From Saccharum officinarum (lineage: Eukaryota; Streptophyta; Magnoliopsida; Poales; Poaceae), in contig CM036231.1 in NCBI GenBank assembly GCA_020631735.1, forward strand, positions 2,197,831 to 2,261,830: a stretch of 64,000 bases of DNA, in the 5' to 3' direction. Below are positions 11,984 to 23,628 of the stretch, one piece after another. The stretch's first letter is position 1; each line of letters opens with the position of its first letter. A program made the translations under genes and the position numbers. The notes beneath the pieces are model-generated. The model made no database searches. It was not told where the DNA came from and saw only the letters and a list, made by a program, of their open reading frames with translations.

Positions 11984-14294
11984 TCATCTTTGTTTCTTGC
12001 CGCCAGCCAAGATCCGAGAGATTTGAAGCCCTCGGCTAAATGCCTGATTAAAGAGCAATCTCGTCTGGAACTCCGAGACAAATGGGAACCATGCCAGCAC
12101 GCGCACCGGGACGAAGATGACGATCCCCATCAGGTATTCGTACCCCCTCGAGAGGGCCTTCACAGATCCCCACAGCCCACATGCCTTGATCACCGGTTTA
12201 CTTGCTTGAGATATCTGTTGTAAAGGTCAGAAACGGATTGGAGTCTGAAATGTTTTCTATAGCAATCAACCGTTTTACAGAAAACATCGAATACTCAGAG
12301 GTACCTTCCAGCTGGCCAATAGTTTAAAGTCATTTTCATCTCAACAGTTTTTTAGGCATCATACTTAGCATATGACATTTAGGAGATTGAGAAACGAAAT
12401 TAGAGGGGTGATACTGGCGGAGGTACCTGCAGAATGGCCCATCCTGTGGGTGCAAATGCAAGGAAGCTTGCGAATATGTCACCGACTGTAAGATGCAGAA
12501 CAGTGAAAAGAACTGCCAGTGTTCCAACAGATCCGATGAACAAGAACAATTTGAGAAGCCGGAACATAAGCTGGAAATCTGCACTGAATTTCTTCCTACC
12601 CATGGATACCACCTAAAGAAGATTTTGATCAGAAACTTAACAAGGGCAGCTCATTTTGAAGAACTTAAGGAAGACAGTAACCAGATGCACACACAGCATA
12701 TACATGTATTTCAAAGCTACCAGGGAAATAAAATTCACCTTTAGGACCATCACCACAGCAACAATAACCAACCAAGAAAGACCGTAAACCTGAAGCCACA
12801 AATCATATTTTTAGTGTACAGCCACAAAATAGCGTTGAATAGTTCTCTTAAACAACAAAAGAACTGTGTGGTGGTTTATCCACAAAGCCTCGAGTTCATT
12901 GAATTCTTTGAAGAAACTCAAATGAAAAAAGAACTTACAGAGATGCTTTTGTTGCCAGCAGATATATTCAGGTGGTACATGATACCGTATTGGAATATGA
13001 AGAACCTGAGAGATAGTATGATTTCCCAGAAACGGCCCAATAGACCTGTGGACTGTAAATGTTCCTGCTCCTCTTCCCACCAGGATTCCCAAGCCTTGTT
13101 AGCAGGAACCCCAATGCCACCTCGACTGCTAATCCATTTGGTCCAGTCATCCCAGTCATCTACTATTTTCTGCCACTTCAAATCCTGATGGATTGAAGAG
13201 GAATGGAGCGAATAGCCAAGTTATGACCAAGAACCACATTGATGATGTCAGAAGTATATAGGCAGTCGAATCTGTAGCAACATCGCCATACAACTCATAG
13301 ACTACTAGCAGTAACATCAGCTCAAGTGCTTTCACAAAATGGCTTCTGGAGTACATTCTGTAATTCTCAGCAAACCTTACATGGCGAACAACAAAGCCTC
13401 TGCCGGTTGCCCTATATTTTTGCACCACCATGGAGAATTGTGCGGCCAAAATAATGTGACTTTGGTCCCAAGGGAGAAAGTGAAGAACACTGAACAAAGC
13501 TGAAGTTGCATGATTATGAAATCCCTAGGGCACTTCTGAAACTCTTTCTAGCCCATCTCCATAAACATTGGCAATGCCATTAAAAGACCTAGCTGCACAA
13601 TAGACTGAGATCCCATAGCCGCTTGAAGTGCACGGTTCCCTCTCATCCGTGCTTGTTTCATAATTGCAAATCCAGTCCACTTAATGCTAAGTACAGTCTT
13701 CCGTACAAGAAAACATAAACTATTATCACAACCATCTGTACAACATCAAGACAAGAACATGAGAAAACATGTGATGGAGGAGAGCTGTTGCTAACAAATA
13801 CTGTAATGCAAGCTAGTGCCACATATACATTACCATTGAGCTAATATAAAACCCAACAGTTGTAAAATAGCACGAAAGCATCCGGAAGAAGTCAAATCGA
13901 TGACCAAGCCTGTAGATATCTCTGCTGAGTATCTGCTCCCCATTTCCGCAAGCAACTTTGGCCTCAAAGAGAGAAATTTGATTGAGACCTACATCACGCC
14001 TTTTCCCACTTGGATGTACTCATGATGGGTGACATTTCCTCTTCTTAGAGTCGAGTTGAAACCTGAAAATAATATTCAACTCCATGCATTCAAGAGCAGA
14101 AATGGGTAACAAACAGAAATCCAAGAAGAAAAACTTCTGTTGAGAAATGTGCCTGAGCACACGTTTCATTAAATCACATACCAGCAAAAATGTCTTCACT
14201 TAAATTTATACCACAGGAAGCCTTGCTGATGCCTCCTCTTGTAATGTGAAAAATCCTATCGAACACATCAGGATGTCCATAGTGAAAGCGGACC
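11984..14294 (-). pseudogene. Second copy (A) of CalS5 exons 37-42, frame broken
   Basis: Exon borders match copy B: 14294-14182, 14062-13834, 13735-12939, 12789-12739, 12612-12427, 12214-11984. Exons 37 and 40-42 have identical lengths in the two copies. Exon 38 is one base shorter. Exon 39 has seven single-base indels (three extra, four missing), so the frame is lost several times. The last exon differs by a short substitution, giving PVRVLAW here and PVAVLAW in copy B. No exons 1-36 precede it; upstream, on the minus strand, is the 5' end of the same Copia and then the N gap. Either a decayed partial duplicate or, more likely, unpolished redundant assembly of the same locus. Confidence 0.8.
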
Positions 14295-14374
14295 CTGCAC
14301 AGAGAATGAAGTACGTCAGGTACAGAGTATTTAGACAACAAAGTATGACGCCTTGTGTCTTCTCATAAAGTAGC

Positions 14375-14913
14375 TGTTGGAGTATAGGAGTATTAGGCCC
14401 ATGAGGCCCATGTATGCATCACTATATAGCTACCCTTCTAGGGTTAGCCCAATCAATAGAGTCAAATTTCCAACATGGTATTAACAGCCTAGGGTTTCTT
14501 TTCCCATCCCTTCCCTTCCCTGCCCTCTCCAGCCGCCGCCGCCACCTGCCGGCGCGCCGCCGCCGCCACCTGCCGGCGGCGCCGCCGCGCCACCTGCCGG
14601 CGCGCCGCCGGCCGCCCATGGCCGGTCAGCCTCCTCCCCTCCTCCTACTTCCACACCTTCCCTCCTCTACCCACCTCCTCATGGGCGCAGGTGGCTGGAG
14701 CCCGGCCGCGCCGCTAGCCCCAGCACTGGAGCCGCCGCCGCCGCCGGCCCGCGTGCTGGAGCCGCTGCCGCTGCTGGCCAGCGCCTTCCCGCGCCGCCGT
14801 GCCTCCTCCTGCCGCCGCTGGCCCGCCACCTCCAGGCGCTGCCGCGCCTCCTCCCGGAGCCGCTGCTGCCCTGATCGCGGCCGCGGCCGCGGACCTAACT
14901 GGCGTTGCTGGGG
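14375..14913 (+). mobile_element. 5' end of the same Copia insertion in copy A, cut by gap
   Basis: LTR 14375-14475 preceded by the same GTAGC (14370-14374), then primer-binding-like TGGTATTA and the start of gag, ending at the N run. It is the same insertion as 31412, with several small indels relative to it in the GC-rich gag region. Confidence 0.88.
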
Positions 14914-15013
14914 NNNNNNNNNNNNNNNNNNNNNNNNNNNNNNNNNNNNNNNNNNNNNNNNNNNNNNNNNNNNNNNNNNNNNNNNNNNNNNNNNNNNNNN
15001 NNNNNNNNNNNNN
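14914..15013. other. Assembly gap, exactly 100 N
   Basis: A run of exactly 100 undetermined bases, the conventional size for a scaffold gap of unknown length. It separates copy A from the block holding the PPPDE gene. Any junction across it should not be trusted. Confidence 0.98.
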
Positions 15014-15100
15014 TTTTTTCAGCCGGAATAGTATTTTTCTCTCACGAAAAATCAGTCAACAGTGTTTTTTCAGCCGACTTATAATTCAGCCGAACGGCTC
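15014..15100. mobile_element. MITE end fragment beside the gap
   Basis: TTTTTTCAGCCGG, TATTTTTCTCTCACGAAAAA and CAGCCGAACGG are words of a common grass MITE; similar words occur at 1388-1500. Truncated by the N run. Confidence 0.35.
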
Positions 15101-15332
15101 CTAGCTCGGGTCGGCCCACTAGATGATGATCACTAGAGCTAGAGCTAGCAGAATTAGTACCAACAACCGGAATTAAGACCCAAACTAACCACGGTAAGTA
15201 CTACTACTCCAATCTTAGTAGGCACGCACTACTACTACTAGCAAAGATTCAAATAATACGTAATATGCACAGAGTTGTTTAGTAAAAAATCAAGTAAAGA
15301 AGACTGTAAAAGAAAGTAAGATACGGAGCCGT
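15101..15332. other. 3' flank of the PPPDE gene
   Basis: AT-rich DNA with nothing recognised beyond a presumed 3' UTR. Confidence 0.3.
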
Positions 15333-16195
15333 TTACGTGGTGGACCCCGACGACGTTGACGTCGAGGCGTCTGCCAGCGGCAGCGGAGGCGGCGGCGAGG
15401 CAGACAGCGGCCGGGGCACAGTCAGGTTCTTGCGCCGGCCCACGGAGAGGGACCGGAAGAACGTCCTCGGGCGCGGCGGCGCGGGCGAGGCCTCCTGGCG
15501 CGCGGACCGGCTCCGGACGCCGCCACCGCCCTTCCCGGCGGCGGAGGCGGAGGATGGGGTGCGGCGCACGACGGCGCGGCCGTTGCCCGGGATGACGCAG
15601 GTGAAGACGACCCCGATCTGGCGAGGCGGTTGACCCAGCGCGGGATGCGCGCGCGGCCGGCGACGAGGCGGCGGCACGCGGCGTCGCAGAAGTGGTTGCA
15701 GTTGCGGGACACCAGGTTGTAGGCGTCCCGGGGAACTCGGCGGCGAGGTCGGAGATGAGCGCGCGCCTCGGCGCGGCTCAGCTCCGTCGTGCCCACCAGC
15801 ACCGACTCCCGGAACGTGTAACCCGGGCACCGACGCGGCACCACCTCGAAGATCCCGCTGCTCGCGCCGTCGTGCGCCCCGTACGCGTACTCCACACCGT
15901 GAACTGCACAGCACAGCACAGCACAGAGCGAGTCGTTCGTCGTGTTACGACTTAGGACGCGGCGGCGGAGGAGGAGGGAGGGAGAGGACCCGCGGACGGG
16001 TGCCAGGTGAACGAACGTGCCTTGCACGCCGGAGTGGTAGACGCCGAGGCCGAGCCACCGGGCGTAGCCGTTGGCGGGGGTGACGTCGTACACGTTGAGG
16101 AAGACGGGGCTCGACGCCGACGACGCCTCGCCCGCGCCGCGCTGCTGCTGCCGCGCTGCCCGTACCGTCGGGGTGGACCCCGCCGAGGAGCCCAT
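15333..16195 (-). pseudogene. PPPDE/DeSI-type peptidase gene, frame disrupted
   Basis: Resembles plant DeSI-like (PPPDE) cysteine peptidases, a family linked to removal of ubiquitin or SUMO-like modifiers. Exon 1 (16195-16021) starts MGSSAGSTP and holds LNVYDVTPANGYARWLGLG and the catalytic-His motif YHSG. Exon 2 (15903-15333) holds VHGVEYAYGAHDG, SGIFEVVPRRCPGYTFRES, the catalytic-Cys motif NCNHFC and PRWVNRLAR. The intron (16020-15904) is bounded by GC and AG. In exon 2 the frame appears shifted and restored between about 15780 and 15720, then shifted again near 15625, where the C-terminal part (GVVFTCVIPGNGRAV through the TAA at 15335-15333) continues in another frame. The gene lies about 300 bp from an assembly gap, so these may be sequencing errors and not mutations. 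The family call is firm; functional status is uncertain. Confidence 0.75.
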
Positions 16196-16683
16196 CAATC
16201 CGCCTCGCCGTCGCGTTGGCAGGACGGTGCTTGCACGGCGAATTTCACAAGTAGCTAGCTAGCCTGTGCGCGGCTGGCTGGCACTGGTCGCCCGCCCGGC
16301 TGGCGAGACAAGGGGGGCGGGGCTCGCGCAACTCGCGCCCCGCACGCGCACCCCGGCACCCGCGACCCGCCGTGCGCCGAGCCCGTACCACAAGCTGTAG
16401 AAACAGCGAAAATCCCGCGCTGGGCGTCGCCTTCTCCTGCTCGTTTTGCTGGGATGCGATGATGAGTGTCCCGAATGCGCGCGCTGGCCGTGCGCGCTTG
16501 GAATAGAGAGACTGAGAGAGCATGGACACTGCTGATAGGCAAGTTTGTTTGGTGCCGTTGCAATCGATGTTTGCTTCCACAGGAATGAATGTCTGGGCCG
16601 GGAAGGAAGGAGTGGGTACATTAGGGCACCTCCAGTGTACTGCAGAATCGAACCGAGGGAGAAGCAAATCGAACCGAGAACAC

Positions 16684-16926
16684 GAGGGCTCGTTTAGTTA
16701 CCGACTCAGGTGGTCGATTCGGCACAGTGCCATTCCGAGCACTGTAGCATTTTTTTTTTAAATAATTGTTCAAATTTTGATTAATTAGGCTCTAAATGTT
16801 CGTCTCGCAAAGTACAATAAAACTGTGTAATTAGTTTTTTTATTTCATCTACATTTAGTACTCCATATATGTACCGGCATTTTGATGTGACGGGGAATCT
16901 TCTTTTTATCTAGTGAAATTTGGAGT
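16684..16926. mobile_element. GGCCTGTTTAGTT-type MITE, degraded, upstream of the PPPDE gene
   Basis: Begins GGGCTCGTTTAGTTACCG and shares the interior blocks CACTGTAGCATT, TTAATTAGGCTCTAAATG, TCTCGCAAAGTACAA and TTTGATGTGACGGGG with the family. The far end is eroded. A further truncated relative in the other orientation follows at about 16990-17200 and is cut by the window start at 1-170. Confidence 0.5.
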
Positions 16927-17257
16927 GAATTGTAGAATCTAACAATGCCTAGGCGGTTCGGCTGCTCGTAGTCGGAAGTAAAAGCGAACCGACGTCTTGC
17001 ACCCCAAAAGTTAGAATTTTTTCATTTTCTCCATCACATCAATTTTTGAACTCATGCATGAAGTAGTAAATATAGGTAAAAAACAACTAATTACACAGTT
17101 TAGTTGGAAATTACGAGATGAATCTTTTGAGCCTAGTTGGTCCACGATTGGACAATATTTGCTAAATAAAATGAAAGTGATACTATTTATCGGATTTTTT
17201 TTTTGCAATGGCCTAAACTCAAGCGTCGAACCGTGCTGTGGCTGTTGTAATAAAATA

Positions 17258-17515
17258 CTCCCTCCGTCCCAAAAAGCATGTAAATCTCGATTTTCGAGGA
17301 GTCAAAGAATCTTTAAATTTGACCAAGTTTATAGATGATATTATCTACATTTTAATCTCTAATTAGGTTTATTATGAAACTATATTTCATAACTAATTCA
17401 ATTATACTTATTACACATCATAAGCATCAATATGTTTTTATTTGTATTTAGTCAAAGTTAAGAATCTTTGACTCATCGGGAAGCGAGGGTTACATTCTTT
17501 TTGGGACGGAGGTAG
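17258..17515. mobile_element. Stowaway-type MITE, copy B
   Basis: Identical counterpart of the element at 228-485. Confidence 0.85.
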
Positions 17516-17663
17516 TATTCCTTATACAGGACAATCATTGATGGTGTTGCTGTGAAACCTCGTAGCCAGGGTCACTCCTGATTTGTTTAATATTTCTTTG
17601 GAGCAAACACCGACGCCACACTACAGCTCTCTCAAACCGAACTGTACCCAACCAAACCTTGTC

Positions 17664-17904
17664 GGGCCCTGTTTAGTTGGCGTGCAAACCCAAAATATTT
17701 CATCTTCTACCTACATCGAATCTTTTGACACATGCATGAGCATTAAATGTAGGTAAAAAAAATAACTAATTGCATAGTTTATCTGTAAATGTCGGGACGA
17801 ATCTTTTGAGTCTAGTTAGTTCATGATTGGACAAATTTTGCCAAATAAGAACGAAAGATGCTACAGTAACTTTTCACCTACTTTTCCCGAATAAACACAC
17901 CCTC
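17664..17904. mobile_element. GGCCTGTTTAGTT-type MITE, copy B
   Basis: Counterpart of 634-873. Confidence 0.6.
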
Positions 17905-18152
17905 AGTCAGTTCGATTTTTTTTCAGCACTGGTGCTGCTCTTACTGATTCTTTCTTTTACCTTTCTTGTATCTTTTGTACATTATTGTATAATAATATGT
18001 GGGGGCACACTGCATTTTATGATGATTCAGCTTTCGGTGAAGTGACCGACCTCGGCTGGTCGTATGCTACGCAAGGGTAATCTGAAGTTCGCTCCAGCTC
18101 AGTCTCAATCTCGACCTGCTTTAAATGGAAAATTGAAAATTTACCTATCTCT

Positions 18153-18395
18153 GGGTGTGTTCACTTCGCGAAAAGTAGCTGAAAAGTTACTGTAGCATTT
18201 TTCGTTGTTATTTGGCAAAATTTATCCAATTATGGACTAACTAGCCTCAAAAGATTCGTCCCGACATTTACAGACAAACTATGCAATTAGTTATCTTTTT
18301 TATCTACATTTAATGCTCCATGCATGCGTCGAAAGATTTGATGTGATGGGTGGAAGAGGAAATATTTTGGGTTGAGATGGGGAAGTGAACAAGGC
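18153..18395. mobile_element. GGCCTTGTTCACTT-type MITE, copy B
   Basis: Counterpart of 1122-1364. Confidence 0.65.
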
Positions 18396-18519
18396 CTCTG
18401 TCCTCATAAACTGCCGGCATGCCTGTTCGCTTGAATTCATCCGCGCTACTTTTTAGTGAAGAAACATTATTTTTCTCTCACAACAAATCAGCATCAACAG
18501 CAGCAACGTCCGCCGCCGA

Positions 18520-19930
18520 ATTTCAACGGCAAGATGACCCACTCTCCTCTATGCTCTTCGTGCTAGTCATAGAGGTGATCAACCACATTGTGTGCTGGCT
18601 TGACAGCGAGGGTCTCCTCGCGCAGCTTGGGTCCGCTGCGGTTCAGCAAAGGGCGAGCCTCTACGCCGATGATTTGATCCTTTTCGTGGTGCCTAACGAG
18701 AACGATCTACTGGTGTTTAGGTTGATTCTCCAAATTTTTGGGCTTGCGTAGGGGCTCTTTGCTAATCTCGACAAGAGCGTGGCGACGCCGATGCACTACG
18801 CTGACGGTGATATTGAACGGGTACGAGAAATCCTCTCCTGCCGGATCGAGGGTTTCCTAAGTCGCTACCTGGGAATCCCCCTGTCCATCTTTAGATTGAA
18901 AAGGGGGACAAGCAGGCCATCATTGACATTGTGGCTGCTCGCATCCCACTGTGGAAAGGGAACATGCTCAACGTCACGGGCAGAACGACTCGTCAAGGCC
19001 ACTCTCTTGGCTATCCCCGTCCACACGTCCATCGCACTATGCCTCTCCTCATGGGCAATCGAGAGCATCGATAAGTTGCGTAGAATGTAAATTTGGTCTG
19101 GCTCAGACTCGGTCTCTGGAGGACAATGCAAGGTCGCTTGGGAAACTGTGTGTAGGTCACGCGAGCTGGGGGGGGGCTCGGCGTGGCTGACCTCCGACGA
19201 GCAGGAGTGGCGCTCCGGGTTCGGTAGGCGTGGCTTCCCCGCGTCGACCACGATCGGACATGGTGGTCGCTACCAGACTCCGAGGAACGCTCGGTGGTCG
19301 CAATCTTCAGGGCGGCCACAGTCTCGGCTCTGGGAACGGGGAGTCCACTCTTTTCTGGACGGACAACTGACTATAAGGTAAGAGTGTTCGTTGCCTGGCA
19401 CCGGCGGTGTTTGCAGCAGTCCCCAAAAGGAGACGGAACATCTCTGTCACGGAGGCACTTCAGGGGAGGGCCTGGGTCCACCAGATCGCCGGGCCGCGAA
19501 CCTTGAGACTCCTCACCGAGTTCATCAGCCTTTGGAACATTGTGGAGCAAGTGCAGCTGTTGCCGGGCATGCCGGACACATTCACCTAGCGGCTTACTGC
19601 AGATAGGCAGTACTCCGCGTCTTTGGCGTATGGAGCAATGTTCGTCGGCTCCTTAAGACCGTTCAGGGCAAAGCAAATTTGGAAGACCTCGGCGCCACCC
19701 CGTGTCAAGTTCTTCTTCTGGCTCATCATGCATGGTCGCTATTGGACGGCACACAGGAGACGTCGCCATGGGCTGCAGGAGAGCGACGTCTGCATTATCT
19801 GCGACCAGGCCATGGAAACAATGGATCATATCATTCTAGGATGCGTCTTCAGTAGAGAGGTGTGGGCATCATGTCTGAGAAGGTTCCTTCTCCATGATCT
19901 TGTGGTCGTCTAGGAGGCAGGCATCATGCT
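18520..19930 (+). mobile_element. Decayed LINE (L1-type) fragment, copy B
   Basis: Same LINE remnant as at 1490-2900 with a few homopolymer differences. In this copy the frame after YLGIPLSIFR runs into LVKATLLAIPVHTSIALCLS, typical of the region after the RT core in plant L1 elements. Confidence 0.75.
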
Positions 19931-21362
19931 TTGGTGGACTAGCTCCAGTAAACGCCTGCCCAAGGAAATCCGGGGTTCGACTCCCTTTTCCTCCTAGTCG
20001 GTTGGCTATTGTGGAAGGAGAGAAATGCGAAAAACCTTCAGTAGCATTGCCTAGGTTAAGACCGGAGAGAAATTACCGAAACAAGTTCTTCGGTTTATAG
20101 ATTTAATAACTCACATGAATTGACGAACAACTCTTATGTGACCTACGTTCTGGTTAAGATGAATCACATAAAAACCTAGGTTAATTTAGTTAGTGCATAA
20201 AACTGTAATGAGAATCCTGATAAGAAAAATGGAATACGTAGCTTTAATTGTTTGACATGAAAAACAATTTTTATAACCGAAAGTGCAATATAGTGTATAA
20301 TTAAGAAGGTACCATTTTTGGAGAATTATATTAAGCAAAATAATTAGATAGTGCCTAAAAATCTTATTCCTATAGTTTGGTATGAGGTATGAGTTATGGC
20401 ATAGAATGTTTGTTGGATGAAGATAATAAGGTTTAGGTGTTTTAGAAATTATCGCCAAAGTGTTAATGATGGGCTAATCTAACTTGAGATCCTCGGCTCT
20501 TCCAAGTCTGAAGAGGGATGGCGATGCCATGTTGACAATTAAATTCCGAAAAATTTTGTTAAACACCAATTCCAGGTTTTCGCACTGATGGTTACATCTA
20601 GCGAAGATCCCTGCCATAGTATGATTGTTGGGGTTCGACGAATTAATTTTGAGCACTTATTAATTCTCCTAACTCCTTATAGCAGCACGGGTTCGGCCCT
20701 TGGGCCTTTGGGCCGCGGTCACCGCACCACTCGGCGCTCGCTGGCACGTCTGGCCCCGCCGTGCACGCGTCGTGTTACGCTCTGGCCGGCCGTGGCTGCC
20801 TGCCTGCCCGCGCCGGTAGGTCCCGGCCAGGCATGTCCGCTCAGCTGCATCGAGTCTGGGCCGCGCTGCTGTTGTGTGCCGCAGATGGGTCCTTGGCAGT
20901 GCCAAGCGCACCACCAAGGCCGCCTTGCGCGTGCTACCGCTGTGCGCGTAGGCTCGCACCCGCGATGGCCTGGCCCGATACTGCTGCGTGCGTGCGTCGA
21001 CCTCCGGCCGCCGGGCCACGCACGGGGGCGAGTCGTGGTTGCGGAAATCGTTACCTTGGCGACGTGGCGTCCGCCTCGCCCTCGACGTGCGTACCATAGG
21101 CGGGTTCCATTGCTCGTCGCACCGGGGTCGGGGACCCCGGTCACAGTGGCGATGGGACGCCCCCTGCCCTGTCCTACTAGCTGCCCTCGGTGAGCCCCGC
21201 TCGGGTTGGCCGCTTCTAGTCATGAGCACACACCAAGCTGTCACGACTATGCTGTTGGCCCCGGTCTTAGTAACGATGGGACACCTCACCGACTCGTTTG
21301 CCTCCGCTAGTCGAAGTCGGTGCCCTTCTTAGCCGTTGCTCGGCCATGGCCACGCTTAGACG

Positions 21363-23628
21363 CTGTAAGGTCCTAGATGGCTAGAGGGGGTGAATAGCCT
21401 ATAAAAAATCATACACGAACCACTAAGCAAACTTGTTAGAACAACAAATGGCGTAAAGCGAGTTTTGCTTGGCCTATGGTTATGATGCAAGCCTCATATC
21501 CACAAGTCTAGTAGATTATGATCTCTAGTTCACACAAGGGCTATGTCACTAATTTTACACTAGTGAGCAAGCTAACAACACTACTAGCAAAGCTACCACT
21601 AGAACTACACAAGATAATCTAGTAAATGTAAATGCAAGAGAGAGGATTGTGATTCTTATACCGACGGTGGAGTGAAGATGTTGCCAATCACCAAGATGAT
21701 ATACAATCAATTAATATTGACAACAACACCGTATGAAGACCAATCACTGGAAGACAAGAGACACACTATATTTGTTCACCCGGTGTTCACTTATGCACCG
21801 ACAAGCTACGTCACCAGTTGTGTCGACCAACACTTAGATGGTTTCTCGGTGTGACCCTCAAGTCACTTGCCCCTCAAGGCACGCCCCACAAGTCACCGCA
21901 AGACACCACTCTCAAGTGAGGTAACTCAATAACACGCGCAATGTATTAGAGTTGCTTTTGGTACTCCACCGAGGAAAGCACAAGAACCTCTTACAATCAA
22001 CCGGAGGTGGCCAAGAATAATCTCATTCTCTTGCCAACGCCTCCAACAATCTCCAAGCCGGCTAGGAGCGGTACCCTCCAAGAGTAACAAGAAATCCACC
22101 GGCTAAACCACCCACAAGTGCTACTAGATGCCCTCAAGCTATGCAATGCACTTTGGGATCACTCAATCTCACTTTTAATTTGTAATCAAGCAAGAGAGAT
22201 GAGTGAGAGGGAGAAGCTTTAGCTCAAAGGATGCACAAGAGTGTTAGAAATGTCAAGAGCCCTCCCCAAGGGCCGGCCAACAAGTATTTATAACCCCCAT
22301 CCTCGAAACTAGCCGTTAGCTTCTCCACACAACATAAACGGGGGCGACAGACGCGTCTGTCGCCTACCCGACAGACGCTCACCCTAGCGTCTGACGCCTC
22401 CTCGTTGTGCCACGTGTCTCGCGCAGTCAAGATTCAACGGTCGATTTCATTCCGTCGGACGCGTCTATCGCATTTGCCACTCAACGTCTGTCAGTCGATA
22501 GACACACTCTAGTAAGGTCTGAAACTTCGTTACGCCGACGAACGCGTCCGGTGGTCGACCGACTGACGCGTCTGACGCTCGCTCAAATCAGTGCTGAAAA
22601 CGTCCACGCGACAGACGCGGGAACAGTGACTTTGCCAGCGTTTGTCGCGGCCTCATCACTGCGTCTGACGGCTTGCCCACACTAGGGCCAAACCCCACGC
22701 TAGGGTATGGCAAAAGACGCTGCTCAGTAGCGTCTGACGCTCAGGGCAGCAGTGTCTGTCGCCCATAAGTTGGCAAAAATGCAACGTTTTCTCGCTCCGC
22801 TTGTTTCGCCCTTTCACTTATGAGCTAGACAAAGTATGTGTAACACTTTAGCACATATTTTAGCTCGTGAAACACCATGTGACATCGCCTCCAAATCTTG
22901 ACATTGGCATAAAGGAAAATAGACATTTTATTTCCTCGAAAACGCCTGAATCCCGTCGAGCAGGCTCGGCGGGAGGGAGAAAGGACCCCAAACCCCTCTC
23001 TACCCCTTAAACTCCATCGCCTTCGCAAATGTGCCAACACCAACAAGTGATCACCACCTTGTGCACGTGTGTTAGCATTTTCATAAACATTTTTAAAGGT
23101 TTTCCAGTTAGCTCACTAGCCCCTACATGCAATGCACTTCATGAATTCACCTAGTGGCACCCGTGCGTCGAGTAACCGATAAGACTTTCTCTCTTAATAG
23201 TTCGGCTATCGATCTTAAACCACTCACACCCTCTATGGTGTCTTGAGTGCAAAACAAAATAGCCATATGGTTATACCTTTGCCTTGAGCCCATTTTGTTT
23301 ATCCAAATGATATGATCCACTTTATATCATCACATGATCGTATTGATCCATCGACCTTGATTTCACTTGTTCTTCACCGTTGCATTCGTCCATCGGCGCC
23401 AGGTCTTGCTCAAGCTTCACCATCGCATGGTCATTCGCTTCGAAGCCTCGACATGTCCTTCACCTTCACAACCGGTCCATCGAGTCAAGCCTCATCTTGG
23501 TCTTCACCATCTTGGTCACATGAGTCAATGTCATGTCTCATATTCAATGACCACCTTTATCTAAATCATCCACTTAGATACAAAGGTTAGTCCTAGGTTT
23601 CATCAATTAGCCAAAACCAAACTAGGGA
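21363..23628 (-). repeat. LTR-like DNA, SIRE/Maximus-type Copia, copy B
   Basis: Counterpart of 4335-6600 with isolated homopolymer differences. Confidence 0.4.

Larger units (their letters stand above)
1..14913. repeat. Large near-identical segment, copy A
   Basis: Position 1 matches 17031 and position 14913 matches 31945, with the offset drifting only between about 17027 and 17037. The left limit is not visible because the window starts inside the shared DNA. Most differences are one- to three-base changes in homopolymers or in the AT repeat; substitutions are rare. The right end stops at the 100-N gap. See copy B. Confidence 0.95.

Noticed and set aside
12434..13188. Plus-strand frames opposite CalS5 copy A exons
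   Set aside because: Antisense shadows of conserved callose synthase exons; also present opposite copy B.
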